Shown one piece after another: positions 34,005-42,894 of a DNA stretch of 64,000 bases. The stretch is from Acidimicrobiales bacterium (GTDB lineage: Bacteria > Actinomycetota > Acidimicrobiia > Acidimicrobiales > SZUA-35). Below the pieces are notes generated by a model, which had not been told where the DNA came from, made no database searches, and saw only the letters and a program-made list of their open reading frames with translations. Positions within the stretch are counted from its first letter, which is position 1. Each line of letters opens with the position of its first letter. Position numbers and translations under genes: made by a program. The stretch lies in NCBI GenBank assembly GCA_041394265.1, contig JAWKIO010000005.1, positions 3,968,001 through 4,032,000 on the forward strand. The letters run 5' to 3'.

Positions 34005-34490
34005 TCAGCTCTTTGCGGCAGCCTTGCGGGCGGTCGACTTGCGGGCGGTGGCCTTCTTGGCTGCCGGCTTCTTGGCGGCGGGCTTGGCCGCAGCGGAGGT
34101 CTCGGCGGTGGCCTTGACCTTGGTGGCCTTGGCGGCGCCGTCGGTGCCGATCACCCAGGGGGCGACCAGCTTGACGGCCAGCTCGCGGTTGGAAGCGGTG
34201 ATCCGCTCGATGGCGTCGAAGTAGTTCGTGACGACCTCGGCGGGCTGGGGGAGTCGCTCGGCACCGGGAAGGGTGGCGATGCGGCTGGTGACGTTCTCGG
34301 CGACCCACTCGTTGGCGTCGGCGAAGCGGCTGGTGGCCTCTTCGAACCGCTCGTTGAGCTCGGTCTGGGCAGCCTCGAAGCGCTCGTTGAGATCCTTCTG
34401 CAGCGCTTCGAAGCGCTCCATCACCTCTTCGACGGTGGCGTTGTCGGTGAACTGTTCCTGGGCCTTCTTGACCTGATCCATGAGCATCAT
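34005..34490 (-). CDS. HBHA-like coiled-coil protein with Lys/Ala-rich tail
   Basis: A 161-residue protein. A long amphipathic, Glu-rich helical region (DQVKKAQEQFTDNATVEEV through repeated LNERFEEA units, about residues 5-65) is followed by a middle segment and a basic tail of KPAAKKPAAKKATARK type (about 130-161). Mycobacterial HBHA uses such a tail to bind heparan sulfate, lipids or DNA; phasins and histone-like proteins have similar tails. AGAGGA precedes ATG 34490; ATG 34481 is an alternative. It is upstream of, and probably co-transcribed with, the Xre gene. Confidence 0.8.
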   Translation of the reverse strand: MMLMDQVKKAQEQFTDNATVEEVMERFEALQKDLNERFEAAQTELNERFEEATSRFADANEWVAENVTSRIATLPGAERLPQPAEVVTNYFDAIERITASNRELAVKLVAPWVIGTDGAAKATKVKATAETSAAAKPAAKKPAAKKATARKSTARKAAAKS

Positions 34491-34536
34491 GACGGGTTCC
34501 TCTCGGGGATGGTTGCGGATGCGACCTGATCGTCCG

Positions 34537-34600
34537 CTAACTGTTGCGAAGGATAGTACGCATTGCGTACTCCGTCTACCCTTTTGCTTGCAAAAGTTAG
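34537..34600. promoter_or_regulatory. nested palindromes between hbhA-like gene and kynU
   Basis: Three dyads overlap: AGTACGCA-T-TGCGTACT (34555-34571, perfect), CTTTTGC-TT-GCAAAAG (34581-34596, perfect) and CTAACT (34537-34542)/AGTTAG (34595-34600). This AT-richer patch differs from its surroundings and is the natural operator region for the nearby Xre regulator. TTGCAAA-type cores are known for RamB/ScfR-like Xre regulators. Confidence 0.55.
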
Positions 34601-34650
34601 CACTTGAGTCACATGGCACACGACGAGGTGTCGCCGAGTACCGTCGAGCG

Positions 34651-35961
34651 ATGGTTCCCGAGCAGCGATCCGACGAAGCCCGCAGTGATCGAGAACGAGC
34701 GCTGGCACTCGATGCCGCCGATCCGCTCGCCCGTTTCCGGGATCGATTCGTCATTCCCCAGACCAACGGCGTCGACGAGATCTATCTGGTGGGCAATTCG
34801 CTCGGGTTGCTGAGTTCCGACGCTCGCGAAGCCGTCGCCCACGAACTGGATCGCTGGGGGCAGCTCGGGGTGCGCGGCCACTTCGACGAGCCGGGGGCCT
34901 GGTGGCAGAGCCACCTCGAGGTCAGCGCGCTGATGGCGCCCATCGTCGGAGCCTCGGCCGCCGAAGTGACCACCATGAACTCGCTCACCACCAACCTTCA
35001 CCTGCTGATGGTGTCGTTCTACGAGCCGACGCCCGAGCGCCACAAGATCCTGATCGACGACCATGCGTTCCCTTCGGATCACTTCGCCGTCGAGTCACAG
35101 ATCCGCCAACGAGGCTTCGATCCGTCCACCTCGCTGGTGACCGTTGCTCCGCGACCCGGCGCCCACCTGATCGAGCACGACGACATCCTGGCCGCGATCG
35201 AGGAACACGGCGACGAACTCGCTCTCGTGATGTGGCCCGGCGTGCAGTACTACACCGGGCAAGTCTTCGATCTTCCGGCCATCGCGGCCGCCGCCCGTCA
35301 TGTCGGCGCCCAGGTGGGGTTCGACCTCGCCCATGCGGCAGGCAACATCGAGCTGGCGCTCCACGATTGGGATGTCGACTTCGCTGCCTGGTGCACCTAC
35401 AAGTACCTCAACGGCGGGCCAGGATCGATCGCCGGCGCGTTCGTTCACGAACGACACCACGGCAACCCGAACCTGCCCCGCTTCCTCGGTTGGTGGGGAA
35501 CCAAGCCTGAGACCCGTTTCGAGATGGCCACCACGTTCGAATCGGCTGCAGGAGCCAGCGGCTGGCAGGTGTCGTGCGGATCGATCCTGTCGCAGGCGAC
35601 CCTCATCCCGCAGTTGCAGATCGTCGAGGAGGCCGGCGGGATGCCGGCGCTGCGAGCAAAGGCCGAGTCGCTGGTGGCGTTCCTCGACCGCTTGCTCGAC
35701 GATCGCTTCGATGGGCGGATCCGTCAGGCGAACCCGCGAGGCATGGCCGAGCGAGGATGCCAGTTCGCGCTCGAGGTGGTTGCTCCAGGGGTCGACGGTC
35801 GAGCCGTCTTCGAAGCGCTGGAAGCCCGCGGCGTGGCGTGCGATTGGCGCTATCCGAACGTGATCCGCGTCGCCCCGGTCCCGCTCTATACCCGCTTCGT
35901 CGACCTCGTCGACTTCGTCGAGATTCTCGATGAACTCGTGACAGCGGCGGCGAGCGGCTGA
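34651..35961 (+). CDS. kynU: kynureninase
   Basis: A 436-residue PLP enzyme converting kynurenine to anthranilate and alanine. IYLVGNSLGLLS, VTTMNSLTTNLHLLMVSFY, DDHAFPSDHFAVESQ and the PLP Lys in WCTYKYLNGGPGSIAG are kynureninase signatures. WWGTKPETRFEM and LTRFVDLVDFVEIL-type C-terminal segments also fit. TACCGT (34639-34644) is 6 nt before ATG 34651, a leaderless start. Other kyn genes are absent from the window, so the route (NAD synthesis or tryptophan catabolism) is open. Confidence 0.92.
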   Translation: MVPEQRSDEARSDRERALALDAADPLARFRDRFVIPQTNGVDEIYLVGNSLGLLSSDAREAVAHELDRWGQLGVRGHFDEPGAWWQSHLEVSALMAPIVGASAAEVTTMNSLTTNLHLLMVSFYEPTPERHKILIDDHAFPSDHFAVESQIRQRGFDPSTSLVTVAPRPGAHLIEHDDILAAIEEHGDELALVMWPGVQYYTGQVFDLPAIAAAARHVGAQVGFDLAHAAGNIELALHDWDVDFAAWCTYKYLNGGPGSIAGAFVHERHHGNPNLPRFLGWWGTKPETRFEMATTFESAAGASGWQVSCGSILSQATLIPQLQIVEEAGGMPALRAKAESLVAFLDRLLDDRFDGRIRQANPRGMAERGCQFALEVVAPGVDGRAVFEALEARGVACDWRYPNVIRVAPVPLYTRFVDLVDFVEILDELVTAAASG

Positions 35962-35977
35962 GCGCTACTCGCTCGGA

Positions 35978-36442
35978 TCAGTCGTGGCCGGGAATGCGGC
36001 GGCCGGTCACCTCGGTCGGGTGGATGCGGACGAAGCGACTCTTGTCTCGGTTGGCCCACGTCTTGATGCCCAGGTCCTCGGCCTCGAGGAGCTCCTCGAC
36101 CCCCGATACTTCCTCGGCCCGGCCGTGCACCACGATGCTCCACCCGGTGTGGCGATCGGCATCGAGCCCGTCGACCTCGAAGGCAACGGCCGTTCCGAGT
36201 AACGCTGCAGCCAGCTTGGTTCCCGCATCCGTCGTGATCACGATGGTCTTGCCGTCGACCGCATAGTTGATGGGGAAGATGTCGGGTTGGTTGGCAATCG
36301 ACACCGCCAGGCGACCGACCGTCGAACCGGCGGCGAGCCGCCAGCACTCGTCCTGCGACAACACCTCGAGGCCGGTGCGCTCGAAGACCGCCTGGCCCGC
36401 GGCTGCCTCGGCGCCGGTCGTGTCTGACGGGGTGGTGTTCAT
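35978..36442 (-). CDS. pyridoxamine 5'-phosphate oxidase-like (PPOX) protein
   Basis: A 154-residue split-barrel protein. LSQDECWRLAAGSTVGRLAV, IFPINYAVDGKTIVI and SIVVHGRAEEVSG follow the flavin/F420-binding PPOX pattern common in actinobacterial deazaflavin reductases. CTGGAG precedes the ATG. It lies 36 bp downstream of a double Usp gene; PPOX-Usp pairs are typical of actinobacterial hypoxia and stress regulons. Confidence 0.87.
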   Translation of the reverse strand: MNTTPSDTTGAEAAAGQAVFERTGLEVLSQDECWRLAAGSTVGRLAVSIANQPDIFPINYAVDGKTIVITTDAGTKLAAALLGTAVAFEVDGLDADRHTGWSIVVHGRAEEVSGVEELLEAEDLGIKTWANRDKSRFVRIHPTEVTGRRIPGHD

Positions 36443-36478
36443 CGTGGACTCCAGTTGTGTGATGGGTGCTGCAATTGG

Positions 36479-37375
36479 TCAGGCGTCGAGGTGGTTGGGG
36501 ACGACGATCGTCGGCACGAGTGGTTGATGGACCAGACCGGTAGCCACCGAACCGAGGAGGAGGTGGGCGACGCCGCGGTGGCCGCGAGCGCCGACCACGA
36601 GCAGATCGGCGTCCTTGCTGATGTCACGCAAGATGTTGCGGGCATCACCCATCTCGACCCTGACGTCGAAGCGCTTTGCCTCGATCCCGAGGTGTGCCGC
36701 TGCCTTCGCCACGGTGTCCTCGGCGAGGCGCTGCGATTGCGCCAGGAGGTCATCGATGATCGACACCGACGAATCAAGGGCGCCGGCAGGCATCGGGCTC
36801 CAGGTGTGCACCACCTCGATCGTCGTGGCGTCGTCGGCCAAGCGGGTGGCCCACTCGAGTGCGTGCAGCGACGACGCCGAGCCGTCGATCCCGACGACGA
36901 TGCGGTTGAACATGTGGTCGGACGGTGCGTGCTCGGGAACGATCGCCACCGGGCAGGTGGCGTGCGATGCGACATGGGTGCTGACCGAGCCGAGGATCGT
37001 GTCGGCGAGCGCTCCTCGTCCTCGAGTCCCCACCACGAGAAGGTTGGCGTGCTCACTGATGTCGACCAGCGTCGGGCCCGGTCGGCCATGGACCACCACC
37101 GGTGGAAGGAGATCGGGCGAGGTCACCCGCTCGAGCTGCACGGCGAGCTGGTCTTCGGCTTGGAGCTGGAGCTCGACCGTCGGCGGCGGGGTATAGGCGC
37201 CGGGAGAGCCGGCCCCGCTGGCCCACCAGGGGAGCAGCCAGGTCATGACCGGTTTGATCTTCCCGAAGACGTCGGTGTGACGGATCGCCCAGTTGAGCGC
37301 CGCCGTGGAACCGGCCGAACCGTCGAGTCCGAGCACCATGTAGCGAGTCTCGCCAGCACCCTGTGATGTGGTCAT
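36479..37375 (-). CDS. universal stress protein, two Usp domains
   Basis: A 298-residue tandem Usp. Domain 1 (about 10-150) has YMVLGLDGSAGSTAALNWA and the ATP loop GTRGRGALADTILGSVS; domain 2 (about 155-298) has IVVGIDGSASSLHALEWA and GARGHRGVAHLLLGSVAT. Both G-2x-G-9x-G(S/T) motifs are intact, so ATP binding is likely. It is upstream of the PPOX gene in one transcription unit. The 143 bp upstream, shared with the divergent gene at 37519, should hold its promoter; no clear hypoxia box could be confirmed. Confidence 0.92.
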   Translation of the reverse strand: MTTSQGAGETRYMVLGLDGSAGSTAALNWAIRHTDVFGKIKPVMTWLLPWWASGAGSPGAYTPPPTVELQLQAEDQLAVQLERVTSPDLLPPVVVHGRPGPTLVDISEHANLLVVGTRGRGALADTILGSVSTHVASHATCPVAIVPEHAPSDHMFNRIVVGIDGSASSLHALEWATRLADDATTIEVVHTWSPMPAGALDSSVSIIDDLLAQSQRLAEDTVAKAAAHLGIEAKRFDVRVEMGDARNILRDISKDADLLVVGARGHRGVAHLLLGSVATGLVHQPLVPTIVVPNHLDA

Positions 37376-37518
37376 GATTCGATCGTGGCCTCTGAAGTGG
37401 CGGAAGTCGAGGGTATTAGGTCCTGTCGCCCCTACCGGCTGTGGGCAATGCGAGACTCAAGGCGGCGGCAACGGGTGCCGATGCTTCGCCGACGAGCGAC
37501 ACCTGCGAGAGGGAACTC

Positions 37519-39267
37519 ATGACCGAATCGACCCCGAACCAACCGACTCAGCAGTGGCAGCCGCCAATGGCGCCTCCGGCGGCACCGGGTGGCGCAGGCA
37601 ACAGCTTCGAGATGTACGGGACCGGGCCTGCTGCACCCTCGACGACCGAGTCGTCGGTACGCCGTGGCCCCAAGCACCTCGGTCGGCTCGGGCTGGCCGC
37701 GGCGCTCGTCGTCACCGCCGGCGTGGGTGGCTACGTCGTCAAGTCCGCCCTCAGTGATCCGGCTGGGCCGCAGTCGCCGGGCGAGGCGTTCGAACAGTTC
37801 TTCGTGGCGGTCGACAACGAGGATCTCGCCGGCGTCCTCGAGCTGCTCCCTCCCGGTGAGCGCGAGACGCTCGTCGAGCCGACGGCCGCCGTCATGCGCC
37901 AGCTGCAGCGGCTCGAGGTCCTCGATCCGGCTGCGGACACCAGCGCACTCGGCGGGTTCGACCTCACCGTGAGCGGAGTGAGCTACTCGGTCGAGGAGCT
38001 CGATCCTCGACTGGCCTGGGTCACCACCACGGGCGGCACGATCACCGGCACCAACCTCGACGCCGATCAGTTGCCGTTCGGCTCGGTCATCCGTGATGCC
38101 ATGGATTCGGCCGAGGAAGCAGCGAACGGTCAGACGCTCGACGAGGCCATGGCCGAAACCGAGGGGCAGTCGAACGATCTCGGTCAGGACCCGTTCTCGC
38201 TGGCGGTGGTCGAAGACGACGGCGGCTGGTACGTGAGCCTCACCTACACCATGGCCGAGTCGGCCCGGCGCGACGCCGAGATGCTGTTCCCCGGACTGGG
38301 CAACGGCCCGGCGCCGGTGGGTGGTGCCACACCGGGCGACGCCGTGAAGGGGCTGGTCCAGTCGGCGATCGATCTCGACCTCGGCGGTGTGATCGCCCAC
38401 CTCGACCCGGTCGAGATGGCAGCGCTCTACGACTACTCGCCGCTGTTCCTCGACGATGTCGACGCCGGCGCCCAATCCTTCACCGATGAGGTCGGCGACC
38501 TCACGCTCGACCGCCTCGACGTTCGCTCGTGGGAGCGCAACGGCCGAACGATGGTCGGGATCGACGGGTTCGCCGGCAGCCTCTCGGGCATCGATCCCTA
38601 CAGCGGTGAACCGATCGATGGCTCGATCGATTTCGACGGCGACTGCTACACGGTCACGATGGCGGGCGAGACCGAGGAGCTGTGCGCCTCCGATGCTGCG
38701 GCCTCCGCAGACGCCGCCGATGTCCAGCAACTGGCGAAGGACATGATCGACGAGCTCGGCATCGACATCTCCGCCTTCGAAGACCTCACGTTCCCGGAGC
38801 AGGGCATCACCGTGGTCGAGCGTGACGGGCGCTGGTACGTCAGCACCGTGCCGTCGATGATGTATCCGATGGCCGAGATCCTCGAGCAGTTCGAGGCCGA
38901 CTCGTTCACCAACCTCGTCGACTCGATCACCGCGCTGATCGAAGAAGGCGGTGACCCGCTCTACGAGCTCGAGAATGAGATCTTCGGCGGCGGGATCTAC
39001 CCCGAGGAAGACGTTGACTACGGCGACGGTTCGTTCTCGCCGTCCGACAACGCCGGCGAGACCGACAACTTCGTGGTTGAGAAACTCATTCCGGCCGGGA
39101 CGCCCGGCTCGGTGTTGCTGAGCGAGGGCTACGTGAGCGTCATCTCGGTGCCCGACGAGGAGCTCGACTTCTCCACCGTGTGGTACATCGACCTCGAGAT
39201 CGGCGAACTGTCGGCCCTGCGGGACATCCAGGTCGGCGAAGTCCTCATGATCGACGACTTCGGCTGA
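37519..39267 (+). CDS. large membrane-anchored protein of unknown function
   Basis: A 582-residue protein that I do not recognise. The N-terminus is Pro/Gln-rich (about 1-50), one helix follows (LGRLGLAAALVVTAGVGGYV), then an acidic extracellular region. That region has three repeated modules of about 160 residues, each with a helix ending in an F.V.DNEDL-like segment and a W(Y/F)VS strand (DGGWYVSLTYTMAESA, DGRWYVSTVPSMMYPMAE). The modules resemble NTF2/DUF4878-type lipoprotein domains. GAGAGGGA precedes ATG 37519. It may bind wall or extracellular ligands; the function is unknown. Confidence 0.8.
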   Translation: MTESTPNQPTQQWQPPMAPPAAPGGAGNSFEMYGTGPAAPSTTESSVRRGPKHLGRLGLAAALVVTAGVGGYVVKSALSDPAGPQSPGEAFEQFFVAVDNEDLAGVLELLPPGERETLVEPTAAVMRQLQRLEVLDPAADTSALGGFDLTVSGVSYSVEELDPRLAWVTTTGGTITGTNLDADQLPFGSVIRDAMDSAEEAANGQTLDEAMAETEGQSNDLGQDPFSLAVVEDDGGWYVSLTYTMAESARRDAEMLFPGLGNGPAPVGGATPGDAVKGLVQSAIDLDLGGVIAHLDPVEMAALYDYSPLFLDDVDAGAQSFTDEVGDLTLDRLDVRSWERNGRTMVGIDGFAGSLSGIDPYSGEPIDGSIDFDGDCYTVTMAGETEELCASDAAASADAADVQQLAKDMIDELGIDISAFEDLTFPEQGITVVERDGRWYVSTVPSMMYPMAEILEQFEADSFTNLVDSITALIEEGGDPLYELENEIFGGGIYPEEDVDYGDGSFSPSDNAGETDNFVVEKLIPAGTPGSVLLSEGYVSVISVPDEELDFSTVWYIDLEIGELSALRDIQVGEVLMIDDFG

Positions 39268-39324
39268 CCCTCACCTCCCGCTCACACCTCACCCGCACAA
39301 CCTCCGCCGCCCGACCGATTCCCC

Positions 39325-39375
39325 GCAACTTTGGCGAGTTGATGCCGCTGAGAGGTGTCAACTCGCCAGAGTTGC
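39325..39375. repeat. 18-bp intergenic inverted repeat
   Basis: GCAACTTTGGCGAGTTGA (39325-39342) pairs with TCAACTCGCCAGAGTTGC (39358-39375), one mismatch, 15-nt loop. The GC-flanked dyad is too long for an ordinary operator and lies 57 bp past the stop at 39267. It may act as a terminator or be a dispersed intergenic palindromic element. Confidence 0.65.
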
Positions 39376-39434
39376 CGCACGGGGTGGGGTGAATGGCGTT
39401 GTTTCGGTAGGGGCTGGCGTGGGATGGTGTCCGG

Positions 39435-40484
39435 ATGCGGATCGCCATCGGTGTGGGAAGTGCGTACTACGACGGTTCCAACTGGGAGGAGATCGTCGAA
39501 CTGGTTCGCCAGGCCGACAAGCTCGGCGTCGATGTCGCCTGGTCGGCCGAGGCCTGGGGGATGGAGACGATCGCCCCGCTGGCCTACCTGGCAGCCGTGA
39601 CCGAGCGCATCCAGCTCGGCACCGGCATCATGCAGATCAGCGCCCGGACCCCGTCGATGACCGCCATGACCGCGCTGGCGATGGCCAGGTTGACCAACGA
39701 CCGCTTCCTACTCGGCCTCGGCGTGAGCGGGCCGCAGGTGGTCGAAGGGCTCCACGGTGTGGCGTTCGCCAAACCGCTGTCACGGTTGAAGGAGTACGTC
39801 GAGATCGTCCAAATGGGGCTCCGAGGCGAGCGGCTGTCCTACGACGGCGAGCACTACGTCCTGCCTCGCCCCGGCGGCGAGGGAAAGGCGCTCCGCCTTT
39901 CGATGCCGCCGAAGCCAGACCTTCCGATCTATCTGGCAACGCTCGGACCCAAGTCGCTCGAGTTCACCGGCGAAGTGGCCAGCGGTTGGCTGGGTACCTC
40001 GTTCATTCCGGAAGCCGCCGAGGTCAGCTTCGTCCACCTGCGAGCCGGCGCCGAGCGTGCCGGGCGTTCGCTGTCCGACCTCGATCTCCAAGTCGGGGGA
40101 GCGTTCGACATCGACGACGACATCGATGCGGTGATCGAGCGGCATCGGCCCGGCCTCGCATTCTCGCTCGGCGCGATGGGATCGGCGACCACCAACTTCT
40201 ACAACAACGCGTACTCCCGGGCTGGTTGGGCCGACGCCGCAGCCGAAGTGCAATCGCTGTGGGTGGCAGGCAAGAAGGACGAGGCGATCGCTGCGGTTCC
40301 CGACGAGTTCGTGTTGGCGTCGAGCCTGATCGGCGACGAGGCGATGGTCCGCGATCGGGTGCGAGCCCATGCCGACGCCGGCATCACGACGCTCCGAGTT
40401 GGCCTCCGCGGCAAGACGCTCAGCGAGCAACTCGACCACTTGGAGCGAGCCATCGCCCTCATCCGGAGCGCCGACGGTGACTGA
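39435..40484 (+). CDS. LLM-class F420-dependent oxidoreductase
   Basis: A 349-residue luciferase-like TIM barrel. MRIAIGVGSAYYDGSNWEEIV opens as in the F420 group; GVDVAWSAEAWGMETIAPL, IQLGTGIMQISARTPSMTAM and FLLGLGVSGPQVVEGLHG follow the family consensus. LATLGPKSLEFTGEVASGW is the late barrel motif. The cofactor is probably F420. The substrate is unknown. The stop is 10 bp before the PncA start, so it may be co-transcribed with NAD salvage genes. Confidence 0.88.
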   Translation: MRIAIGVGSAYYDGSNWEEIVELVRQADKLGVDVAWSAEAWGMETIAPLAYLAAVTERIQLGTGIMQISARTPSMTAMTALAMARLTNDRFLLGLGVSGPQVVEGLHGVAFAKPLSRLKEYVEIVQMGLRGERLSYDGEHYVLPRPGGEGKALRLSMPPKPDLPIYLATLGPKSLEFTGEVASGWLGTSFIPEAAEVSFVHLRAGAERAGRSLSDLDLQVGGAFDIDDDIDAVIERHRPGLAFSLGAMGSATTNFYNNAYSRAGWADAAAEVQSLWVAGKKDEAIAAVPDEFVLASSLIGDEAMVRDRVRAHADAGITTLRVGLRGKTLSEQLDHLERAIALIRSADGD

Positions 40485-40494
40485 GGGCGCTGCC

Positions 40495-41094
40495 ATGGGC
40501 GACACCGTCGATTTCGCTCCTGGTCAGGCCCTGGTGGTGGTCGACATGCAGAACGACTTCGCCGACCCGGGTGGATCCCTGTTCGTCGCCGGAGGCGACG
40601 ACATCGTCGAACCGATCAACGTACTCATCGCCTCGGCTCGTGCCGGCGGTGCCACCGTCGTGCTCACCCAGGACTGGCACCCGCCCGCAACACCGCACTT
40701 CATCGACGACGGTGGCGTGTGGCCGGTCCACTGCGTCCGCTCCACCTGGGGCGCCGCGCTGCACCCCGACCTCTCGAACGACGCCGACGCCATCATTCGC
40801 AAGGGGACCGGCGGCGAGGATGGCTATTCGGCCTTCGCCATGGCCGACCCGTTGACGGGCGACGCCTCGACCACCGGCCTCGAAGCCTTGCTGCGGGCCC
40901 GGGCGGTCACCCGGGTGGTGGTCGTCGGGCTCGCCGCCGACGTCTGCGTGAAAGCGACTGCACTCGACGCCGTTGCTGCCGGCTTCGACACCACGGTGAT
41001 CTGGCGTGCCACTCGGCCGGTCGAGATCACCGCCGGCGACGGCGCACGAGCCCGAGCCGAACTCGAGGCTGCGGGTGTCGAGGTCGTCGAGTGA
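40495..41094 (+). CDS. pncA: nicotinamidase
   Basis: A 199-residue cysteine hydrolase converting nicotinamide to nicotinate. VVVDMQNDFADPGGSL holds the catalytic Asp, TQDWHPPATPHF and WPVHCV the metal His residues, IIRKGTGGEDGYSAF the Lys, and GLAADVCVKATALDA the nucleophile Cys. GAGGG precedes ATG 40495; GTG 40477 is an alternative that would overlap the LLM gene. GTGA overlap couples it to pncB, so the two steps of nicotinate salvage are adjacent. Confidence 0.93.
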   Translation: MGDTVDFAPGQALVVVDMQNDFADPGGSLFVAGGDDIVEPINVLIASARAGGATVVLTQDWHPPATPHFIDDGGVWPVHCVRSTWGAALHPDLSNDADAIIRKGTGGEDGYSAFAMADPLTGDASTTGLEALLRARAVTRVVVVGLAADVCVKATALDAVAAGFDTTVIWRATRPVEITAGDGARARAELEAAGVEVVE

Positions 41095-42620
41095 TCCACC
41101 TCGGTAGCCGGAGCGCTCTGTTCACCGATCACTACCAGCTGGTGATGGGCCAGCTCTACTTCCGTGAGGGGCTGGCCGAGCGGCGAGCCCAGTTCGACTA
41201 CTTCTTCCGCGAGAACCCCGACTACGGCACGCACCAGGCCGGCTTCTGCATCGCGGCCGGCCTCGAACCGCTGCTCGAGTGGTTGGACACCACCTCGTTC
41301 GGCGAGGCCGAGACCGCGGCGCTCCGCGAGCTACGCACGGCCGCCGGTGAGCCGCTGTTCGACGAGGCATATCTCGACTGGCTGGTGTCGTCGTGCGACT
41401 TCTCGCTGCTCGAGTTGACCTCGATCGCCGAAGGCCGTGTGATCCATCCCCACCTGCCGGTGATGTCGGTCGTCGGCCCGATGGCGGTGGCCCAGATCGT
41501 CGAGACGGCGCTGCTCAACCACCTCAACTATGCGACGCTGATCGCGACCAAGGCCGCTCGGGTTCGCCAGAGCGCCCAGTCGAGTGTCGTCCTCGAGTTC
41601 GGGATGCGGCGCGGCGCTGGTGCAGCGGTCGATGAAGGTGCTCGGGCGGCGCTGATCGGGGGCTGCAACGCCACCTCGAACGTCGAGGCGTCGGTCGTGC
41701 TCGGCACCGACCCCAAGGGCACCCACGCCCACAGCCTGGTTCAGGCCTATCTCGCCACCGGAGGCGGCGAGCTCGAGGCGTTCCGGGCGTTCGCCCGCAG
41801 CTACCCCGACGATTGCGTCTTGCTCGTCGACACCATCGACACGTTGCGGTCCGGCATGCCGAACGCCATCACCGTGTTCAACGAGCTCCGGGCCGCCGGG
41901 CACGAACCGGTCGGCGTTCGCCTCGACTCCGGCGACCTCGCCTATCTCGGGGTGCAGGCGGCTCGCCAACTCGACGCAGCAGGCTTCCCCGACGCCTCGA
42001 TCGTGCTGTCGGGTGACCTCGACGAGCTGACGATCTGGCAGATCCGCTCGCAGATCTTCGAGGAGGCGATCCGGGTCGGACTCGACCCGACGGCGATGCT
42101 CGCCCGCTTGGTCTACGGCGTCGGTACTCGGCTGATCACGTCGCACGGCGAGTCGGCACTCGGTGGCGTGTTCAAGCTCGTCGGCGTCGAGAACGCAGAA
42201 GGGGAGTGGGAGCCGGCGATCAAGCTGTCGGAGAACCCCGTCAAGATCCCGATCCCCGGAGCGAAGTCGGTGTGGCGGCTCTATGACCACGCCGGTGTTG
42301 CGACCGTCGACCTCGTCGCCGTGCCCGATGAGGATCCGCTGGGTGACGACGACATCGAGGCGTTCCACCCGTTTCTCGATGGCGTCAGCCGTATCATCCG
42401 GCGGAGCGACATTGCTCGGGCCGAGGCGCTGCGTTCTGATCCCCGCCTCCAACGGGATCAGGGCCTGGCAATGTCGAGGCAACGGGCGCTCGACGACGTG
42501 GCCGCACTCGATCCCGGTGTCCGCCGTCTCGTGAATCCTCACCGCTACCACGTCTCGCTCACCAAGGCGATGAAGGAGCGGCAGCGGACGGTGATCGCCG
42601 CCGTGAGATCGCGTGCTTGA
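41091..42620 (+). CDS. pncB: nicotinate phosphoribosyltransferase
   Basis: A 509-residue enzyme that makes nicotinate mononucleotide from nicotinate and PRPP. SALFTDHYQLVMGQLYF is the family start, EFGMRRGAGAAVDEGARAA and GGCNATSNVEAS the central block, GTHAHSLVQAY the catalytic His region, VRLDSGDLAYLGVQAR-like and LSGDLDELTIWQI the phosphate-binding strands, and YGVGTRLITSHG a late motif. Start GTG 41091 lies in the pncA stop. The end overlaps the DUF3817 gene by 8 bp. Confidence 0.94.
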   Translation: MIHLGSRSALFTDHYQLVMGQLYFREGLAERRAQFDYFFRENPDYGTHQAGFCIAAGLEPLLEWLDTTSFGEAETAALRELRTAAGEPLFDEAYLDWLVSSCDFSLLELTSIAEGRVIHPHLPVMSVVGPMAVAQIVETALLNHLNYATLIATKAARVRQSAQSSVVLEFGMRRGAGAAVDEGARAALIGGCNATSNVEASVVLGTDPKGTHAHSLVQAYLATGGGELEAFRAFARSYPDDCVLLVDTIDTLRSGMPNAITVFNELRAAGHEPVGVRLDSGDLAYLGVQAARQLDAAGFPDASIVLSGDLDELTIWQIRSQIFEEAIRVGLDPTAMLARLVYGVGTRLITSHGESALGGVFKLVGVENAEGEWEPAIKLSENPVKIPIPGAKSVWRLYDHAGVATVDLVAVPDEDPLGDDDIEAFHPFLDGVSRIIRRSDIARAEALRSDPRLQRDQGLAMSRQRALDDVAALDPGVRRLVNPHRYHVSLTKAMKERQRTVIAAVRSRA

Positions 42621-42894
42621 GCGCGCCCAGCAGTTCGCGCTGATCGAGGCCTCGAGCTATCTCGTGCTGATAGTGGCGATGGTGATCAAGTACGCGGGAG
42701 ATCAGCCACTCGGTGTGCAGATCATGGGCCCGGTCCACGGCGTGCTCGTGCTGGTGTATGCGGCGCTGCTGCTCGAGGTCCGCAACGATCTCGGTTGGGA
42801 TCACCAACGGCTGATCACGGCGATCGCCCTCGGCGCTCTGCCCCTCGGTGGCTTCTGGGTGGAGCGACACTGGCTCCACCGACCCGCTCGCTGA
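42613..42894 (+). CDS. DUF3817-like small membrane protein
   Basis: A 93-residue protein with three hydrophobic segments: FALIEASSYLVLIVAMVIKY, VHGVLVLVYAALLLEV and LITAIALGALPLGGFWVERH. Histidine and glutamate positions match the DUF3817 integral membrane family of actinobacteria, whose function is unknown. It starts at GTG 42613 inside the pncB end, so it is the last gene of the NAD salvage unit. The bases after it hold several dyads, e.g. CTCCGGTA (42992-42999)/TACCGGAG (43026-43033), a likely terminator zone. Confidence 0.82.
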   Translation: MLERAQQFALIEASSYLVLIVAMVIKYAGDQPLGVQIMGPVHGVLVLVYAALLLEVRNDLGWDHQRLITAIALGALPLGGFWVERHWLHRPAR

